64,000 nt of DNA, taken from Clavaria fumosa. Lineage: Eukaryota; Basidiomycota; Agaricomycetes; Agaricales; Clavariaceae. Positions 45,781 through 57,024 of this stretch are shown one piece after another; the stretch's first letter is position 1; each line of letters opens with the position of its first letter. The stretch spans positions 2,336,501 through 2,400,500 of the forward strand of contig OX637795.1 in assembly GCA_951802425.1 (NCBI GenBank). The letters run 5' to 3'. Below the pieces are notes generated by a model. That model saw only the letters and a list, made by a program, of their open reading frames with translations, was not told the DNA's origin and ran no database searches. A program made the position numbers and the translations under genes.

Positions 45781-46689
45781 CAAGTCTAACCACCACCACC
45801 TCCTACCAGGACCTGGTCAGCTCCAATCCTGGCAATCCCTCAGACCTTCGTAATGCGAACGAACGATCCCGACGAGTGTGCCTACCGGCAGCTGCAATAC
45901 GCCTGACACTTGCCAGTCCCTCTTGGACTAACAGAACCACAAGAAGCTTGGCGACGCCGCCAACTGTGTCGCATCGACACCCGCACCCCAACCGCAATTA
46001 CTCGCCCAAACACCCCCGAGTACAACCATTACCTGAATTCCACTGTTTACCGAGCAGTTGAGCGCCAGTTTATTCCTACTGGGCTACTGACCTCCCGCAC
46101 CATCTGACACCAATGACTATATGCTACCTATACTACTGGAGACCTTCCACGAATCCTATACGAACGTTTTTTCGAGCTTTGGATACAACAACAAGAAGAC
46201 ATTGCTGAGGACCTAGAAGGCCTCAACATCGACGACATCGAAAATATCCCAACTCCAGCCTCCACCAAAGCCTCCGCACCTTCGTGCGCCCCCTCGCCTG
46301 TACCCGCCACCCGCACTTTCACCAACAAGTGCATGCAGACGCACCCCCCTGAGCATTTCATCTCAGCCACTGGATACCGCACCAAGTACCTCAGTGATAC
46401 CGCCACCAGATCCATCGTGGACTGGAAACCCCGCGCCAGTATCCCCTATCCCACTGTTCCTATTCGACACTCCAGGATCCCCCTTGACATTCCCATGACT
46501 ACTGTCACCCTGACCAACATCCCCAACCTTCTCGCAGCAAGAGAACTCGCTGCCTGTCACAGAGCCACCATCAACTTACCACAGCCCGAGCCTATCGACC
46601 CATTTGTCAACCCCGAAGATGTCCAATCCCCAAGCCCAAGCTCCGTCTCATCAATTGAACCGTATGACCTCGACACTGATAGCGAGTAG
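45781..46689 (+). pseudogene. Gypsy ORF1 upstream of gag
   Basis: The frame reads NDPDECAYRQLQYA(stop)HLPVPLG, WRRRQLCRIDTRTPTAI, NHYLNSTVYRAVERQFIP and later ELWIQQQEDIAEDLEGLNID. It ends in IPNLLAARELAACHRA and DDLDTDSE-like acidic sequence with the stop at 46687. TGA codons near 45904 and 46105 fit lost Arg codons. No domain is recognised. It holds the same position as the ORF at 10626-11341. Its 3' end overlaps the gag start by about 70 bases in another frame, suggesting coupled or leaky expression. Confidence 0.5.
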
Positions 46690-47392
46690 TGGTCTCACGG
46701 TTCGCGACTTTGATGGTAGCAAAGCCACCTACCGGACCTTCAAGAGACAGTTCACACTCCTCTTCGCCTGTGAGCCTGACCGCTATGAAACCGATGCAAA
46801 AAAAATATACTTCATCCTGAACAAGATGTGCCTTGGATATGCAGAAGAATGGGCAAATGCCCGAGTAGACTGTATCATCGAGTTGGAGACCACAGGTAAC
46901 TGGGAAAACTTTATCAATGATCTAGACGATGAATTCCTCGACACAGCCAATGAAAGGCGAGCCCTTGCCAACCTCCAGAAGCTCCGGCAAAGCGGCAAGA
47001 CCACCCGCAAGTTCTTCACGGAGTTCGACTGACTCTATCGCCAAGTGCACCTCACCATTGCCCACCACAAATCAGTACTCATTGAGTACCTCAAGAACGG
47101 CCTCAACCAACCATTGGTTGAGAAGATCTATAACAGCGATGAACTCCCTGCAACCTATGTCGGGTGGAGAAACAAAGCCATATGTATGGATGACCTATGG
47201 CAGGAATTCAAGTCCCTCCGGAAAGCTCGCGCCCCGGCCCCTCTGGCCCACGCCCCTGTGATGCCTGTGACCACCCCCCACCCTGACATGATGATCGTTG
47301 ACCGCTCGCAACCTAAACCCGCTGAAGTACAGTGTTACAACTGTTGCGGGTTTGGCCATATCTCGAAGAACTGCCTGCTCCCGCCCACATGA
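46619..47392 (+). pseudogene. Gypsy gag with zinc knuckle
   Basis: The first ATG of the frame is at 46619 (MSNPQAQAPSHQ). The gag domain reads VRDFDGSKATYRTFKRQF, GYAEEWANARVD, FINDLDDEFLDTANERRALANL and, after a TGA at 47030-47032 (EFD-R-LYRQVH expected), LPATYVGWRNKAICMDDLW. The zinc knuckle CYNCCGFGHISKNC is near the end. The frame stops at 47392 and coding sequence gives way to simple repeats; protease and the rest of pol are missing. Confidence 0.85.
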
Positions 47393-47517
47393 CGCACCTC
47401 TCTCCCTCTCCTTCAGCGACAGCGGCGACGCAACGACGGCGATGACGACGGCGGCAGCGGTGGCACCCGTACCCTCCCCCCCCCTCTCTCCCCCCCTCTT
47501 TCTCCTCCCTCTCTCCC

Positions 47518-48000
47518 TCTCATCTCTCCCTCTCCCTCTCCCTCTCCCTCTCCCTCTCCCTCTCCCTCTCCCTCTCCCTCTCCCTCTCCCTCTCCCTCTC
47601 CCTCTCCCTCTCCCTCTCCCTCTCCCTCTCCCTCTCCCTCTCCCTCTCCCTCTCCCTCTCCCTCTCCCTCTCCCTCTCCCTCTCCCTCTCCCTCTCCCTC
47701 TCCCTCTCCCTCTCCCTCTCCCTCTCCCTCTCCCTCTCCCTCTCCCTCTCCCTCTCCCTCTCCCTCTCCCTCTCCCTCTCCCTCTCCCTCTCCCTCTCCC
47801 TCTCCCTCTCCCTCTCCCTCTCCCTCTCCCTCTCCCTCTCCCTCTCCCTCTCCCTCTCCCCCTCCCCTCCCCTCCCTCCCTCCTCTCCCCTCTCCCCTCT
47901 CCCCTCTCCCCTCTCCCCTCTCTCCTCTCTCCTCTCTCCTCTCTCCTCTCTCCTCTCTCCTCTCTCCTCTCTCCTCTCTCCTCTCTCTTCTCCCACCCCC
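47518..48000. repeat. Pure CTCTCC hexanucleotide microsatellite (~340 bp) and CT-rich variants
   Basis: About 55 perfect copies of CTCTCC (period six) to roughly 47858, then CCCTC- and CTCTCCT-type variants to 48000. Strong purine/pyrimidine strand asymmetry over ~480 bp makes H-DNA or replication slippage plausible. Long open frames here are artefacts of the period. Confidence 0.97.
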
Positions 48001-48189
48001 CAGAGACGACAACGGCGGTGACAGTGAGAACCACCAGGTGCGCCCTCCCCCCATCTGTCTTTTCTTTTTCATTTCATTTCATTTTTTCTTCAATTTACTA
48101 TTTACAGGGCAATGGCCGACGGCAGACAATGACAGACGGCAACAACGCAGTGAGTCACCCTCTCCTTTTCCTCACCCTCACCTTCTCTC

Positions 48190-48650
48190 TCCCTCTCCAG
48201 CAGCGGCAGCGGCGGCGATGACGGTGGCAATGGGGCAACGATGACAGTGGCGGCAGCGGCAGCGACGACGACGATGATGGCGGCGGCAGCAGCAGCAATG
48301 ACAACGATGACAGCCATGGCAGCGGCAGCAACGACAACGATGACAGCCATGGCAGCAGCAGCAATGACGGCCGTGGCAGCGCAACGACGACAATGGTTGT
48401 GGCGGCGCAATGACGACAACGGCCGCGGCGGTGCAATGACGACAACAGCAGCAGCGGCGCAACAACGATGATGGCGGCAGCAGCGGCAGCGGCCTCAACA
48501 ATGACGATGGCCGTGGCGGCAGTGGGCGGCAGCCAGCAGTGGCGGTGGCAAGGCCAACAGTGGCAGCGGCAGTGGCGGCAAAGGCGATAGCGGTGGTGGC
48601 AGCAGTGGAATGGCAGATGCAGCAGCAGTAGCAGTGGCAGGGGAGAGCAA
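48190..48650. repeat. GC-rich triplet-like repeat (GGCAGC/ACGATG)
   Basis: Degenerate runs of GGCAGCGGC, AACGACGATG and GGCGGC-type units. Similar short stretches flank the hexamer array (47420-47460, 48001-48030) and occur near 53770. Frames are open on both strands and no domain is seen. Confidence 0.75.
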
Positions 48651-48659
48651 ATTAGGTCC

Positions 48660-49386
48660 CAAATTTCTCTAAACATGTAATAAACTAGATTATATTTGTT
48701 TTAAATTTCTCTAATTGTGATAATCCTTGAACAAATTGGTCCTAAATTTCTTAAATTTAGTTTTAATTAGCTCTACTTGAGAAATAATTTCAATTTTGGT
48801 CAAGGTAATTATGAAAACCTATCAATAATTATATAATCTTTGTTCTAATTATCAATAATTTATAAGGGGACCTGCTTGATTATGTCTAATTAATATTATT
48901 CATAATTATAGCTAATTAGATCTTATTATTTCTAATTATCAAGGGAGGGTTTTCCTGATGTCGTTGGCAGCAGGCATCAGACCGATGGACTAAACAAAGT
49001 GATGTCTATGTATTGCTCGCAAATAGACTACACTAAAGTGGAGAAGGACTGATAGTAAGTGGGCTAGACGAAGCACAGAGAAAGTTGGCATACCTAGTGG
49101 GCGAGGGGAAAGGACAGGGAGTTGCTTTCCTCAAAGCCCACTAGGTAAGGCAGCGGAATGTCTGAGAGCGGGATGTCTCGGGACTGTGTTGGTGTGCTTG
49201 GCACAGCGGGAAGGTCCCTCACCCAAGCGCGGGTATGCGGAGGAGCCTGAAAGGTTTGCCTCGCCCAGCGGGGCATGCGGAGGCGCAGGCGATGCTTGTC
49301 ACTGAGCGTGGGTAGCAACCCGCGAGTGATTGGACTACTGTAAACAAGTTTAAACACGAGTAAACACGGAGCAGGACACTTTTAAA
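48660..49386. other. AT-rich non-coding DNA
   Basis: Repeated CTAATTA/AAATTTCT motifs fill 48660-48950, followed by unique sequence up to the MITE. No gene is supported. Confidence 0.4.
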
Positions 49387-50358
49387 TGGGGACGGGCAAT
49401 CCCCACTAAGAGCGCGTGACGCTTACATAAGCAAAAATGCGCCTAAGCCCTTGATTTCACTGACCCAAAGATATTTTACTCTCTCCTCAGTCAATTCTGA
49501 TGCATTTGGCATGGGATTTTTTGTAAACACAGACTCTTTTATATGTAGATTACAGGAAAAATACAGACATAATTCAAAACATCTTCACTCATGTACAATT
49601 ACAGCAGAAACATAAGGGGTCATGACATAAAACCTTGTACCTATCACAGGGCATACTTCTAGTCCTCCAGATTGTCTGTCCCTCCAATAACAAAGTCTTC
49701 ACTTGTGAAAATGGTATAATAGTGCTTACCTAGGTGTTCCAAAGCTCCAAATTCTTCCCCCCAGGTACACACAGTCCCCTAAGGTGACAGAAGGATGAAA
49801 TTGGCCTGAAATGCAGAGAAAACAGTAAATTAAATGATAAGATAGGCAAATATGAGGTTTGGGAGGCTTACTTTGTGGCCTAGATTGTACACAAAGTGCA
49901 CACAGAGTGTTTGAAAGTGGGGGGAGAATGAGAGCCAGAGAATGAGGCCACAGAAATAACCTTACAGCGTGTGCGCACAGCCACTGATTACATAAGCGCA
50001 CAAGTCCGGCAGTGCCAAATCTGTGGGCCTCATAGAGCCTTCTACACACATTTTGGAATTTACTTTTGCTGAGAAGAAATGTTCAGAAATATTATTTGAA
50101 CATTTTGTTCAAGATGGAATTTTTTAAAATGTCTTTGTTGTTTAGATAGCAACAATATCTCAATAAATAGGGCATTTTTCGAAAATCCATCTTGAACAAA
50201 AGTTTTTAAATTTAATTTCAGACATTTTTTACACTCAAAGTTTTTTTGTAACTGTTGTGTGGAAGGCTCTATACTGAGATGTGTTTTTGGGTCAGAGCCT
50301 TAGCGGCAGAATGCTTATATAAGCGTCACGCAGTCTTAGTGGGGATTGCCCGTCCCCA
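49387..50358. mobile_element. 972-bp MITE related to the transposon at 3788
   Basis: Ends TGGGGACGGGCAATCCCC (49387) and its exact reverse complement (to 50358) extend as inverted repeats for about 45 bases, with GCGTGACGCTTA in both, and each side carries CTGACCCA about 63-81 bases in. TTTTAAA flanks both sides (49380-49386 and 50359-50365), a 7-bp target duplication. The interior has an AT-rich inverted pair (TTTTGTTCAAGATGG / CCATCTTGAACAAAA) resembling that at 4043-4299 and no transposase. Tip, block order and interior match the autonomous element. Confidence 0.82.
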
Positions 50359-50365
50359 TTTTAAA

Positions 50366-50864
50366 ACATCAGTGTAGAGCGCAATGCAATCACCTTCCAC
50401 CAGTCTCTGCGATACCAATGCTCTGGTTAACGAAGCAATACATAACACCATAATACGTTTATATAGTATCGTCTGTCTTTTGATATCGTCTATGTTCACT
50501 GGTGGAAAAAGTACTTCGGAAGATGAGAAAGGAGGTAAGAAATCGAATGCCAGTCTTTTTGCGTAATGGATCTTCTCTTCGTCCTTAAATCATCGGTGTC
50601 AAGTGGGAATTAAAAGTCTCGAGATGCCCAACGGAGAGAAAAGCCAATATTATCCATGAGAAGGATATTGCCAATGCAACTGTCCACTGGCGCGCGAGGA
50701 GCCAACGAGCGGGCGGGAACGGGAACGGGGCCAGCTCGCTTCCGTCCACTTGTGAGGAACGTCAATCGATCCTCCAAGCATAGAGAGCGCCGTCATCACC
50801 GGACACGCCGCGCTCTTCATTGCTGCGCATGCACCCAATACTTAGCCGTCATTTTCATCGTGCT
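50366..50864. other. 3' flank of the membrane-anchored protein gene
   Basis: Intergenic sequence downstream of the minus-strand stop at 50865. Short open frames only. No repeats seen. Confidence 0.4.
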
Positions 50865-53692
50865 TCATCGCGCTTCAATAGGCCCTCGCACGCTTCCAAA
50901 CGTCGACAGGCTCGGAAACGTGACGACCACTTCCCGTTCCTCCTCATCAACCTGCCCATTCCCCTGTTCCTCCTGCTCATCCAACCCCGACGTATCCCCT
51001 TCCTTCTGCCCTCCCTTCGCACCCACACTCGGCGGGCCCGCACCAAGACTCTCAGGCCGTCTCAGTATCGCATCGAGCAACAGGCCATTCACCTCCTCTC
51101 CGCCCTCCTCTTCGGGTTGATCGTTGTGACGGCGGGGAACATCGCCATCGCCATCCCCGTCACCACCATCTTCCCCTACAGGCCACTCGGAATCTTCGCC
51201 TCCGACGTTCTTCATTCCAGCGCTGGCACCGTCAGCGTCCCCATGTTGTTGTTGCAGTTGTGAAGGCTGCTGCTGCTGCTGCTGCATGCGCGTCGGCCGC
51301 CGACCGCGATCCCACGCAACCGACCCTTCTGACACAGACGGAGAAAGCGACTCCACAGAAGACGAGCTGCGTGAAATAGCGGCTGAGACACCTCCGCTGC
51401 CGGTACCGCCGTTGCTGCCATTGCCGTTGCCGTTGTTGCCGTGGTGGGGGTGGTGGTGGTGGGAGTGATGGTAAGGATGCGGATGCTGAGCTGACATCCC
51501 TGGTGGGGGTACCGTTGAAGGCGACGGCAGCGCTGTAGCCGTCGGGAAAAAGACCGAAAACAGGTTTTGCTGCGGGCTGTGGTACATCGTGAATGGCGAT
51601 GGGGCTGACGCCGACATGGGGCTGCCTGGACCGGATGTCGGAGAGAACAGCATGGGTGGGCACGGCATCGCGAATGGGAAGAGCGCAGGTGTCGAAGAGT
51701 ATGACGGCTGCTGCTGCGTTGGGGTTGGCGGCGTTGCGGACATGGTCGTTGTGGTCGTCTGTGGGGCTGAGTATAGAGGCATCGCCACCTGCGGCGACGC
51801 GCCGCCCGACATCGATACAAAAAACGCAGCGTAGGTTTGCAGCTGGTGCATAACCTGGCTGATCTGGGCGTGTAGCTAGGCGTAGTTTTCGAATTAACGT
51901 CATCATCGGTCGCACACAAAACAAAGAGGACGTCAAAGAAGGAAGTAGCACTCACTTCAGCTTCTCGTCTCCGCCAGGCTACCACCTCCTCGCCCCAACG
52001 GCGCTTCAGTGTCTCGCACTCCTTGGCAAGCTTCTCCGCATGCATCTTTGACTTCTCTTCACGACGCCTCGCCGCCTCGAGTGCGCCCTTCAAGGACGCA
52101 ATCTGGGTGTGAGCCGACAGCGATACGTTGGATCCCTGAGAATGTTCTGAGGGCGTGGGCGATGACTGGAGATGTCCAGCGGCTCCATTGCCATGACCGG
52201 ATGGCATAAGAGGAGATGCAGTACCTGCTGCTGTCATTGCCGCAGGCGAGGGCGACGCGGAACTGGTGTGTTGTTGCGGATTGAGCGAAGGGAACGTCAG
52301 GGCCGTCGGAATGTCGGATGACCCGTCGGCGACGTGGTTGGATTGCACATCGGGTACGGACATGGGGTCGTGCGAAGAGGGTGGTGGTAGCGGAGGAGGC
52401 GAGCCCGAAGGCGACGGAGCGTAGGTTGGGAAGTACGACGGAGAAGAGATCGAGCCTGACATGGGCGACATTGGGCTAGGTCCGGAGTGGTTCTTGGGTT
52501 GGTTTCTAAATCGGGGAGGTTTATTATATGAGGGGTGCAGGGATGGCTGATGGACGTAATATGGCCCATCCCAATCCCACGGCCCTGGAAAAGTTTGCGC
52601 GGCGGACTTATTACTTTTGCGAGGGCGAGAAGAATAGGGGGACGGAGGGAGGGGCGAGTCGCCAGAAGGGCGTGTAGGTGTATTTGAGAGGTGGGAGGAC
52701 TGGTTGGGTATGTCCAACTTGAGAGAGGGGCTGGAGAGTGTGGCTTGCATGAAGGGCTTCGGTGCAGACAGACGTTGACGGTCGAACTCAGAGGGCGAGG
52801 AGGAGGAGGGCCTGAGCGTGGGTGTTTCAAGGTCCACGTCGTCTTCCTCGCAGCGCTTTAGCTCCGCTGATTCCCGTGGCTCCGAAGTGATACTCGTGAA
52901 GGATGTGTCGTCATCATTCTCTGTTAGCACGACCGAAAAAGAGGCGGCACCGGCAGTAAAATTTGAGGCAGGTTTCTGTGTGGAGAGCCTGACAGTCGTA
53001 TCACGATCGTCTGGGTCATGGGAAGCGGCTGAGGCGACCCCTGAATCGTTCTCACAGATTCTGCTAGCCGACGATGACGAGCGGGAGGATGCGGGAAAAG
53101 ACTCGTCTTGCGACTCGATCGTGGTCACAGAAACGTCGGCCTGACGTGCGAGGAGAGTGTCACCTGCATCTCCCTTGACGGCCAACGGCGGCACACCCTT
53201 GCCCTTCTTGACAACGTTGGACGCAGCCTTGCGCATCTCCTTGCCTCTTCGTCTCCTTTCCTTCGACCTCGTGCCCTTACCTCCTTCTATCGGAGTTGTG
53301 GGGACGCTCGCTTGTTTTGCAGGCTCAGACCCTAAATCGTCGAGGCAGGCGCCCATCTGCAACGTGCTGGGCTCCTGTACAGAGGGAGAAGAAGGCGGCG
53401 TATGGTGTTTGAGAGTACGAAGGAAAGGGAGCGGATTAACAGTGCCGCGTGGATGTTGGCCGACGTGCACCCTCCGGTTGAGCCAGACAGCGACGGACGC
53501 AATGAGAAAGAGGACGGCGACGGCAGAGGCGAGAACGAAGCGCGGGAATTTAGTTTCCAAATTCCATGGGTAGCCGTGCTCGCCAACGCTCATGACGGTG
53601 GAAAGGCTATCAGGCCAACCGACGATGGCGGCGGTGGTGGACAATGACAAGAGGGGTCGCGCGTGGGAAATGACGGGCGGGTCCAAATTCAT
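50865..53692 (-). CDS. Membrane-anchored low-complexity/coiled-coil protein, unknown function
   Basis: Two exons (53692-51956 and 51875-50865) flank an 80-nt GTGAGT...CTAG intron, phase 0, giving about 915 residues. A second ATG at 53591-53593 (MSVGEHGYPWNLETKFPRF) may be the real start, shortening it by 33 residues. A single transmembrane helix follows (VLASAVAVLFLIASVAVWL) with basic residues behind it. Long Ser/Pro/Thr-rich disordered stretches come next, then a coiled coil (KGALEAARRREEKSKMHAEK to HAQISQVMHQLQ) that spans the intron. The C-terminus is rich in His, Gln and Gly and acidic. I recognise no catalytic domain. The frame is intact and GC-rich, unlike the surrounding transposons. 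It is transcribed away from eIF3L. Confidence 0.8.
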
Positions 53693-54146
53693 AAGTGAGA
53701 AAAAGGAAAAAAGAAACGGGAAAAAGACAGAGGAAAATGGAAATTTGCGAAGCTATTCTAGACGCTCTAGACGACAATGGCCGATGGCAACAACGACGAT
53801 GGCAACGACGACGGAGACCGTCTCCATAGGCGTGGCCGTCGTTGAAATGCTCGTGTGCTTAGGCGCGGGGTATTATGGAATACGGTAAAAATGCCCTTAC
53901 TTTTCGGGTGAGCATTGAGCGCAATTGTGCACATCATGGACGCTGAGTCGTAGAATACGAATAATGTCGCTACCATCCCCGTTTTTCAATAGCACCGTCC
54001 GCTGAGCGTTCACCGTTCACAACGTTCGGCGCTCACCGGCGCCCACAGCTTCGTCGTGGCGTGCCTCAGCGCCCACGTGACTTGAAAATTACTTCTGGAC
54101 GACGTCGGAGAGCTCACTGATCCAATCCTAAACTCGTCGCACGGTC
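53693..54146. promoter_or_regulatory. Shared upstream region of two divergent genes
   Basis: The 454 bp between the minus-strand start at 53692 and the eIF3L ATG must contain both promoters. It includes a short GGCAACGACGATGGC-type repeat near 53780 and a CCACGTGAC E-box-like site at about 54069. No TATA box is evident. Confidence 0.5.
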
Positions 54147-56719
54147 ATGGCACAACAGCGGGCGGCATTATGGGCAGCGGAAGACATAGACGAAGGCCCG
54201 CAAGTTGCTGACTTGGGTCTCGTAATGCCACCCTACAATCAGAATGGACTGTACGACGAAGGTCCGTTTGTAAATGTCTACTTTTTTTTTTGCACACGTC
54301 GTCAACTATTCACAGTTGAGATTCAACGCGCAGCTCAGCCTTCCGTCGGTGCAGATCTGTACGCTGTACATCAACATACAGCTCAACAAACTGCGCTGTC
54401 CCAAATTCCAGATGCGGTCAAATTGGTCGGTTTCCTTCCCTCTGACACTCGAATGTTTGGGGCTCATTTGCCCTGTCTCTTCACCCAGTTCATTATTCAG
54501 TTTCACCAAGCTGTTCTCGACAATAATCTGGCGGAAATTACCATTGCATACGAAGGCGACTGGAACAAATACACGGAGAAATTTTACTCACGGACGGAAT
54601 GGCCGGAGGCTGAGATGATTGCGCCGCTGGTCAAGGATGGTATGTCCCACGCAAACTACGGCTTTTCACTAGTGGTTGGTCTCTGACAACTGGACAGACC
54701 AGGTGTTCCTCATCCTATATCGTGAATTGTACTATCGACACGTATATTCTCGCTTGCAACCCAACATAGACGACCGTTTCCACTCGTACGAAAACAGCTG
54801 CGAACTGTTCAACTATCTGCTCAGTGCGTTTCCATATCTGTACTTATTTTCTCTTGCTCAGTCATTCCGAAAGACTCTGACGGACCTGTACCCCTCGAAT
54901 TGCCTGAACGATGGTTGTGGGATATCATCGATGAATTCATTTACCAGTATCAATCGTTTTGTACCTGGCGCTCCAAAGTAAGAACCAAATCGGAGGAGGA
55001 ACTTGAGTTGCTGGCCGAGAGCTCCCAGGTAGATTTCATATTCTCCAGTATGTGGTCGGTACTTGAAGAGCGTGGTAGGTGTGGAGCTCCTACAGCGTAC
55101 TGAACGTCCTCTACTCCCTCATTCAAAAATCCAAAGTCAACGAGTACATTGTCGCCCAGCAGGAAGGAAAATCCGCAGAGGAAATTGCGTACGTTCTGAC
55201 TCCATCCCAATAGTTTTATTCGTCCATTCTCTCATTCTTCACAGCGAGATCGTCGGAGAGTACGGCGTACGACCGCTGTATCGCATGCTGGGCTACTTCA
55301 GCATCATCGGTCTTCTCCGTGTTCACGTCCTCCTTGGTGATTTCACGCTCGGTCTCAAGGTTATGGAAAACGTTGATCTCAACCAAAAAGTGAAAATCTC
55401 ATTTAACTCCTACTCTCGCCTCCTCAGTCAGACAGCTAACCCATCTCTTAGCCTCCGTTCACGCATGTCACTGCGTGCCACGTGACCTCGTATTACCATG
55501 TCGCTTTCTGCTACCTCATGCTCCGACGTTATCCGGATGCCATACGAACATTTGTGACCATACTGAATTTCATAGTCCGGATGCGGGGGTACCACACGCG
55601 GAGCTACCAGTATGACCAGGTGCGCTTCCCGGGAAAACCCGATAGTTTCAACGGCGTCGGTGTTTGATGCACGAATTCTAGATCAACAAAACTGCTGAAA
55701 GGATGTATGCTCTCTACACCATCTGCAACGTGCTTTCACCTAGTCGGCTGGACGACAACATTACGAATATCGCCAAGGAGAAATACAGCGAGCAAATCGC
55801 AAAAATGGGAAGAGGGTGCCTCTTTTTCTCACCTCGCTGAAGGCATCTCCATTGCTGAATTACTGGTTTTCAGTGAGGAAGGGCTGCAGGCATTTGAAGA
55901 ACTATTCATTTTTGCCTGTCCGAAATTCATCACTGCGAATCCGCCGCCATATGACGACCCCGCTGCACTGTCTGAGCTGCTATCATCGGCGACGCCTCCG
56001 CAAGAGCCCGGGCAGCGGCACCTTGCACTCTTCCTAGCGGACGTTGCGACACAGGCGCCCGTGTCCGCATTGCGGAGCCTGCTCAAGATGTACACGAGTC
56101 TGGATGCGTCGAAGCTGGCGGGCCTACTGGATGTGGAGGACGAAGAGGAGGTGATCTCGATGATGATGGTGATGAAGGCCGCTAGTCGGAGCGTCGTTGC
56201 CAAGAACGGCGGCGGAAGCGGCACTGCGTCAGAAAAGGTGCTCGGCCTGCTCGACGGGGAGCCCGTTTGGACGAGTGATTTGAACTTTGTCATAGACGAG
56301 GTCTGTCCTTTCATTTGGCCCCTTTTTTACCTTCAGGTCTTGTGACGCTGATAATCACGGCATATCTATTCGGGCTGGAATGCTCTTTTCGTTTCCAGAA
56401 CATGGTGCACGTCGCCGAGTCGACCGTGGGCCGCCGGTTTGCAGGGTGGTTTATCAAGAATACGCAGAGGGCGCAGCGGATCTTTGACGAGCTGAGGAGC
56501 GCGCCACTGCCAGTGCCGGCACCGACGTCTGCAGCTTCTCAACCCGTTGCGCCTTCCATCGCCGCCACCACCGCGGCGGCGGCTCCCAACGCGCCCCCCG
56601 CGCAGAGCGAGGCTGCGAACACAGGAGCGGCAGTGCCGCCACAGCAGCAACCTAAGAGAACGCAAGGTGTCCAGCAAACAGGTCCCAAGTCTGTGGCGTG
56701 GGGATCTAAGGTCGCGTGA
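54147..56719 (+). CDS. eif3l: Eukaryotic translation initiation factor 3 subunit L
   Basis: eIF3L is a PCI-domain subunit of the eIF3 complex, which promotes 43S pre-initiation complex assembly on the small ribosomal subunit in the cytoplasm. Ten exons: 54147-54261, 54316-54639, 54698-54823, 54862-55028, 55079-55188, 55245-55389, 55452-55619, 55682-55815, 55874-56300 and 56399-56719. They sum to 2,037 nt (678 residues) in one frame. Diagnostic blocks are [100 protein letters not shown] and, at the end, [17 protein letters not shown]. The C-terminus adds an Ala/Pro-rich tail. The first intron uses the less usual donor GTCCGT. The length is somewhat above the usual ~560 because of insertions and the tail. 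No defects are seen; it should be functional. Confidence 0.93.
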
Positions 56720-57024
56720 CAAATGCTTCAAATTAGAGTTTAAGCTTTTGTGGGGTAGAGTACAGCACTGCTCTACACATGACGCCAGTTACAGCGGAGG
56801 CAAAATAAAACTGTTATCACCGTTCGATTCACTGTGTAGTTGTCTCGCTAGACCGTTCATCCCCATGGGTAAAGTTGCATATCTGATGGAGAAATCGCAT
56901 TGTGTGAGATAAATGTGGCATGCATGGTGTCTAAGTCACGTGCACATGACTTGCATAAATTCCGAAAATCCCTCGGCCGGGACTAGTAGTAGACTCGCAA
57001 TTGCTTGCAACCAACCTTGACAAC
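56720..57024. other. Intergenic region between eIF3L and the amidotransferase gene
   Basis: This 305 bp holds the 3' end of eIF3L (AAAATAAAAC near 56803 may serve polyadenylation) and the promoter of the next gene. Nothing else seen. Confidence 0.4.

Noticed and set aside
47298..48221. Long open frames with Leu-Pro, Arg-Gly or Glu-Gly repeats
   Set aside because: They are read from the CTCTCC hexamer in several frames and both strands at once; an artefact of the microsatellite.
53593..53692. Choosing only the downstream ATG (53593) for the membrane protein
   Set aside because: Both starts are possible; the longer form is reported because the frame is open, but the shorter form places the membrane helix nearer the N-terminus and may be the real one.
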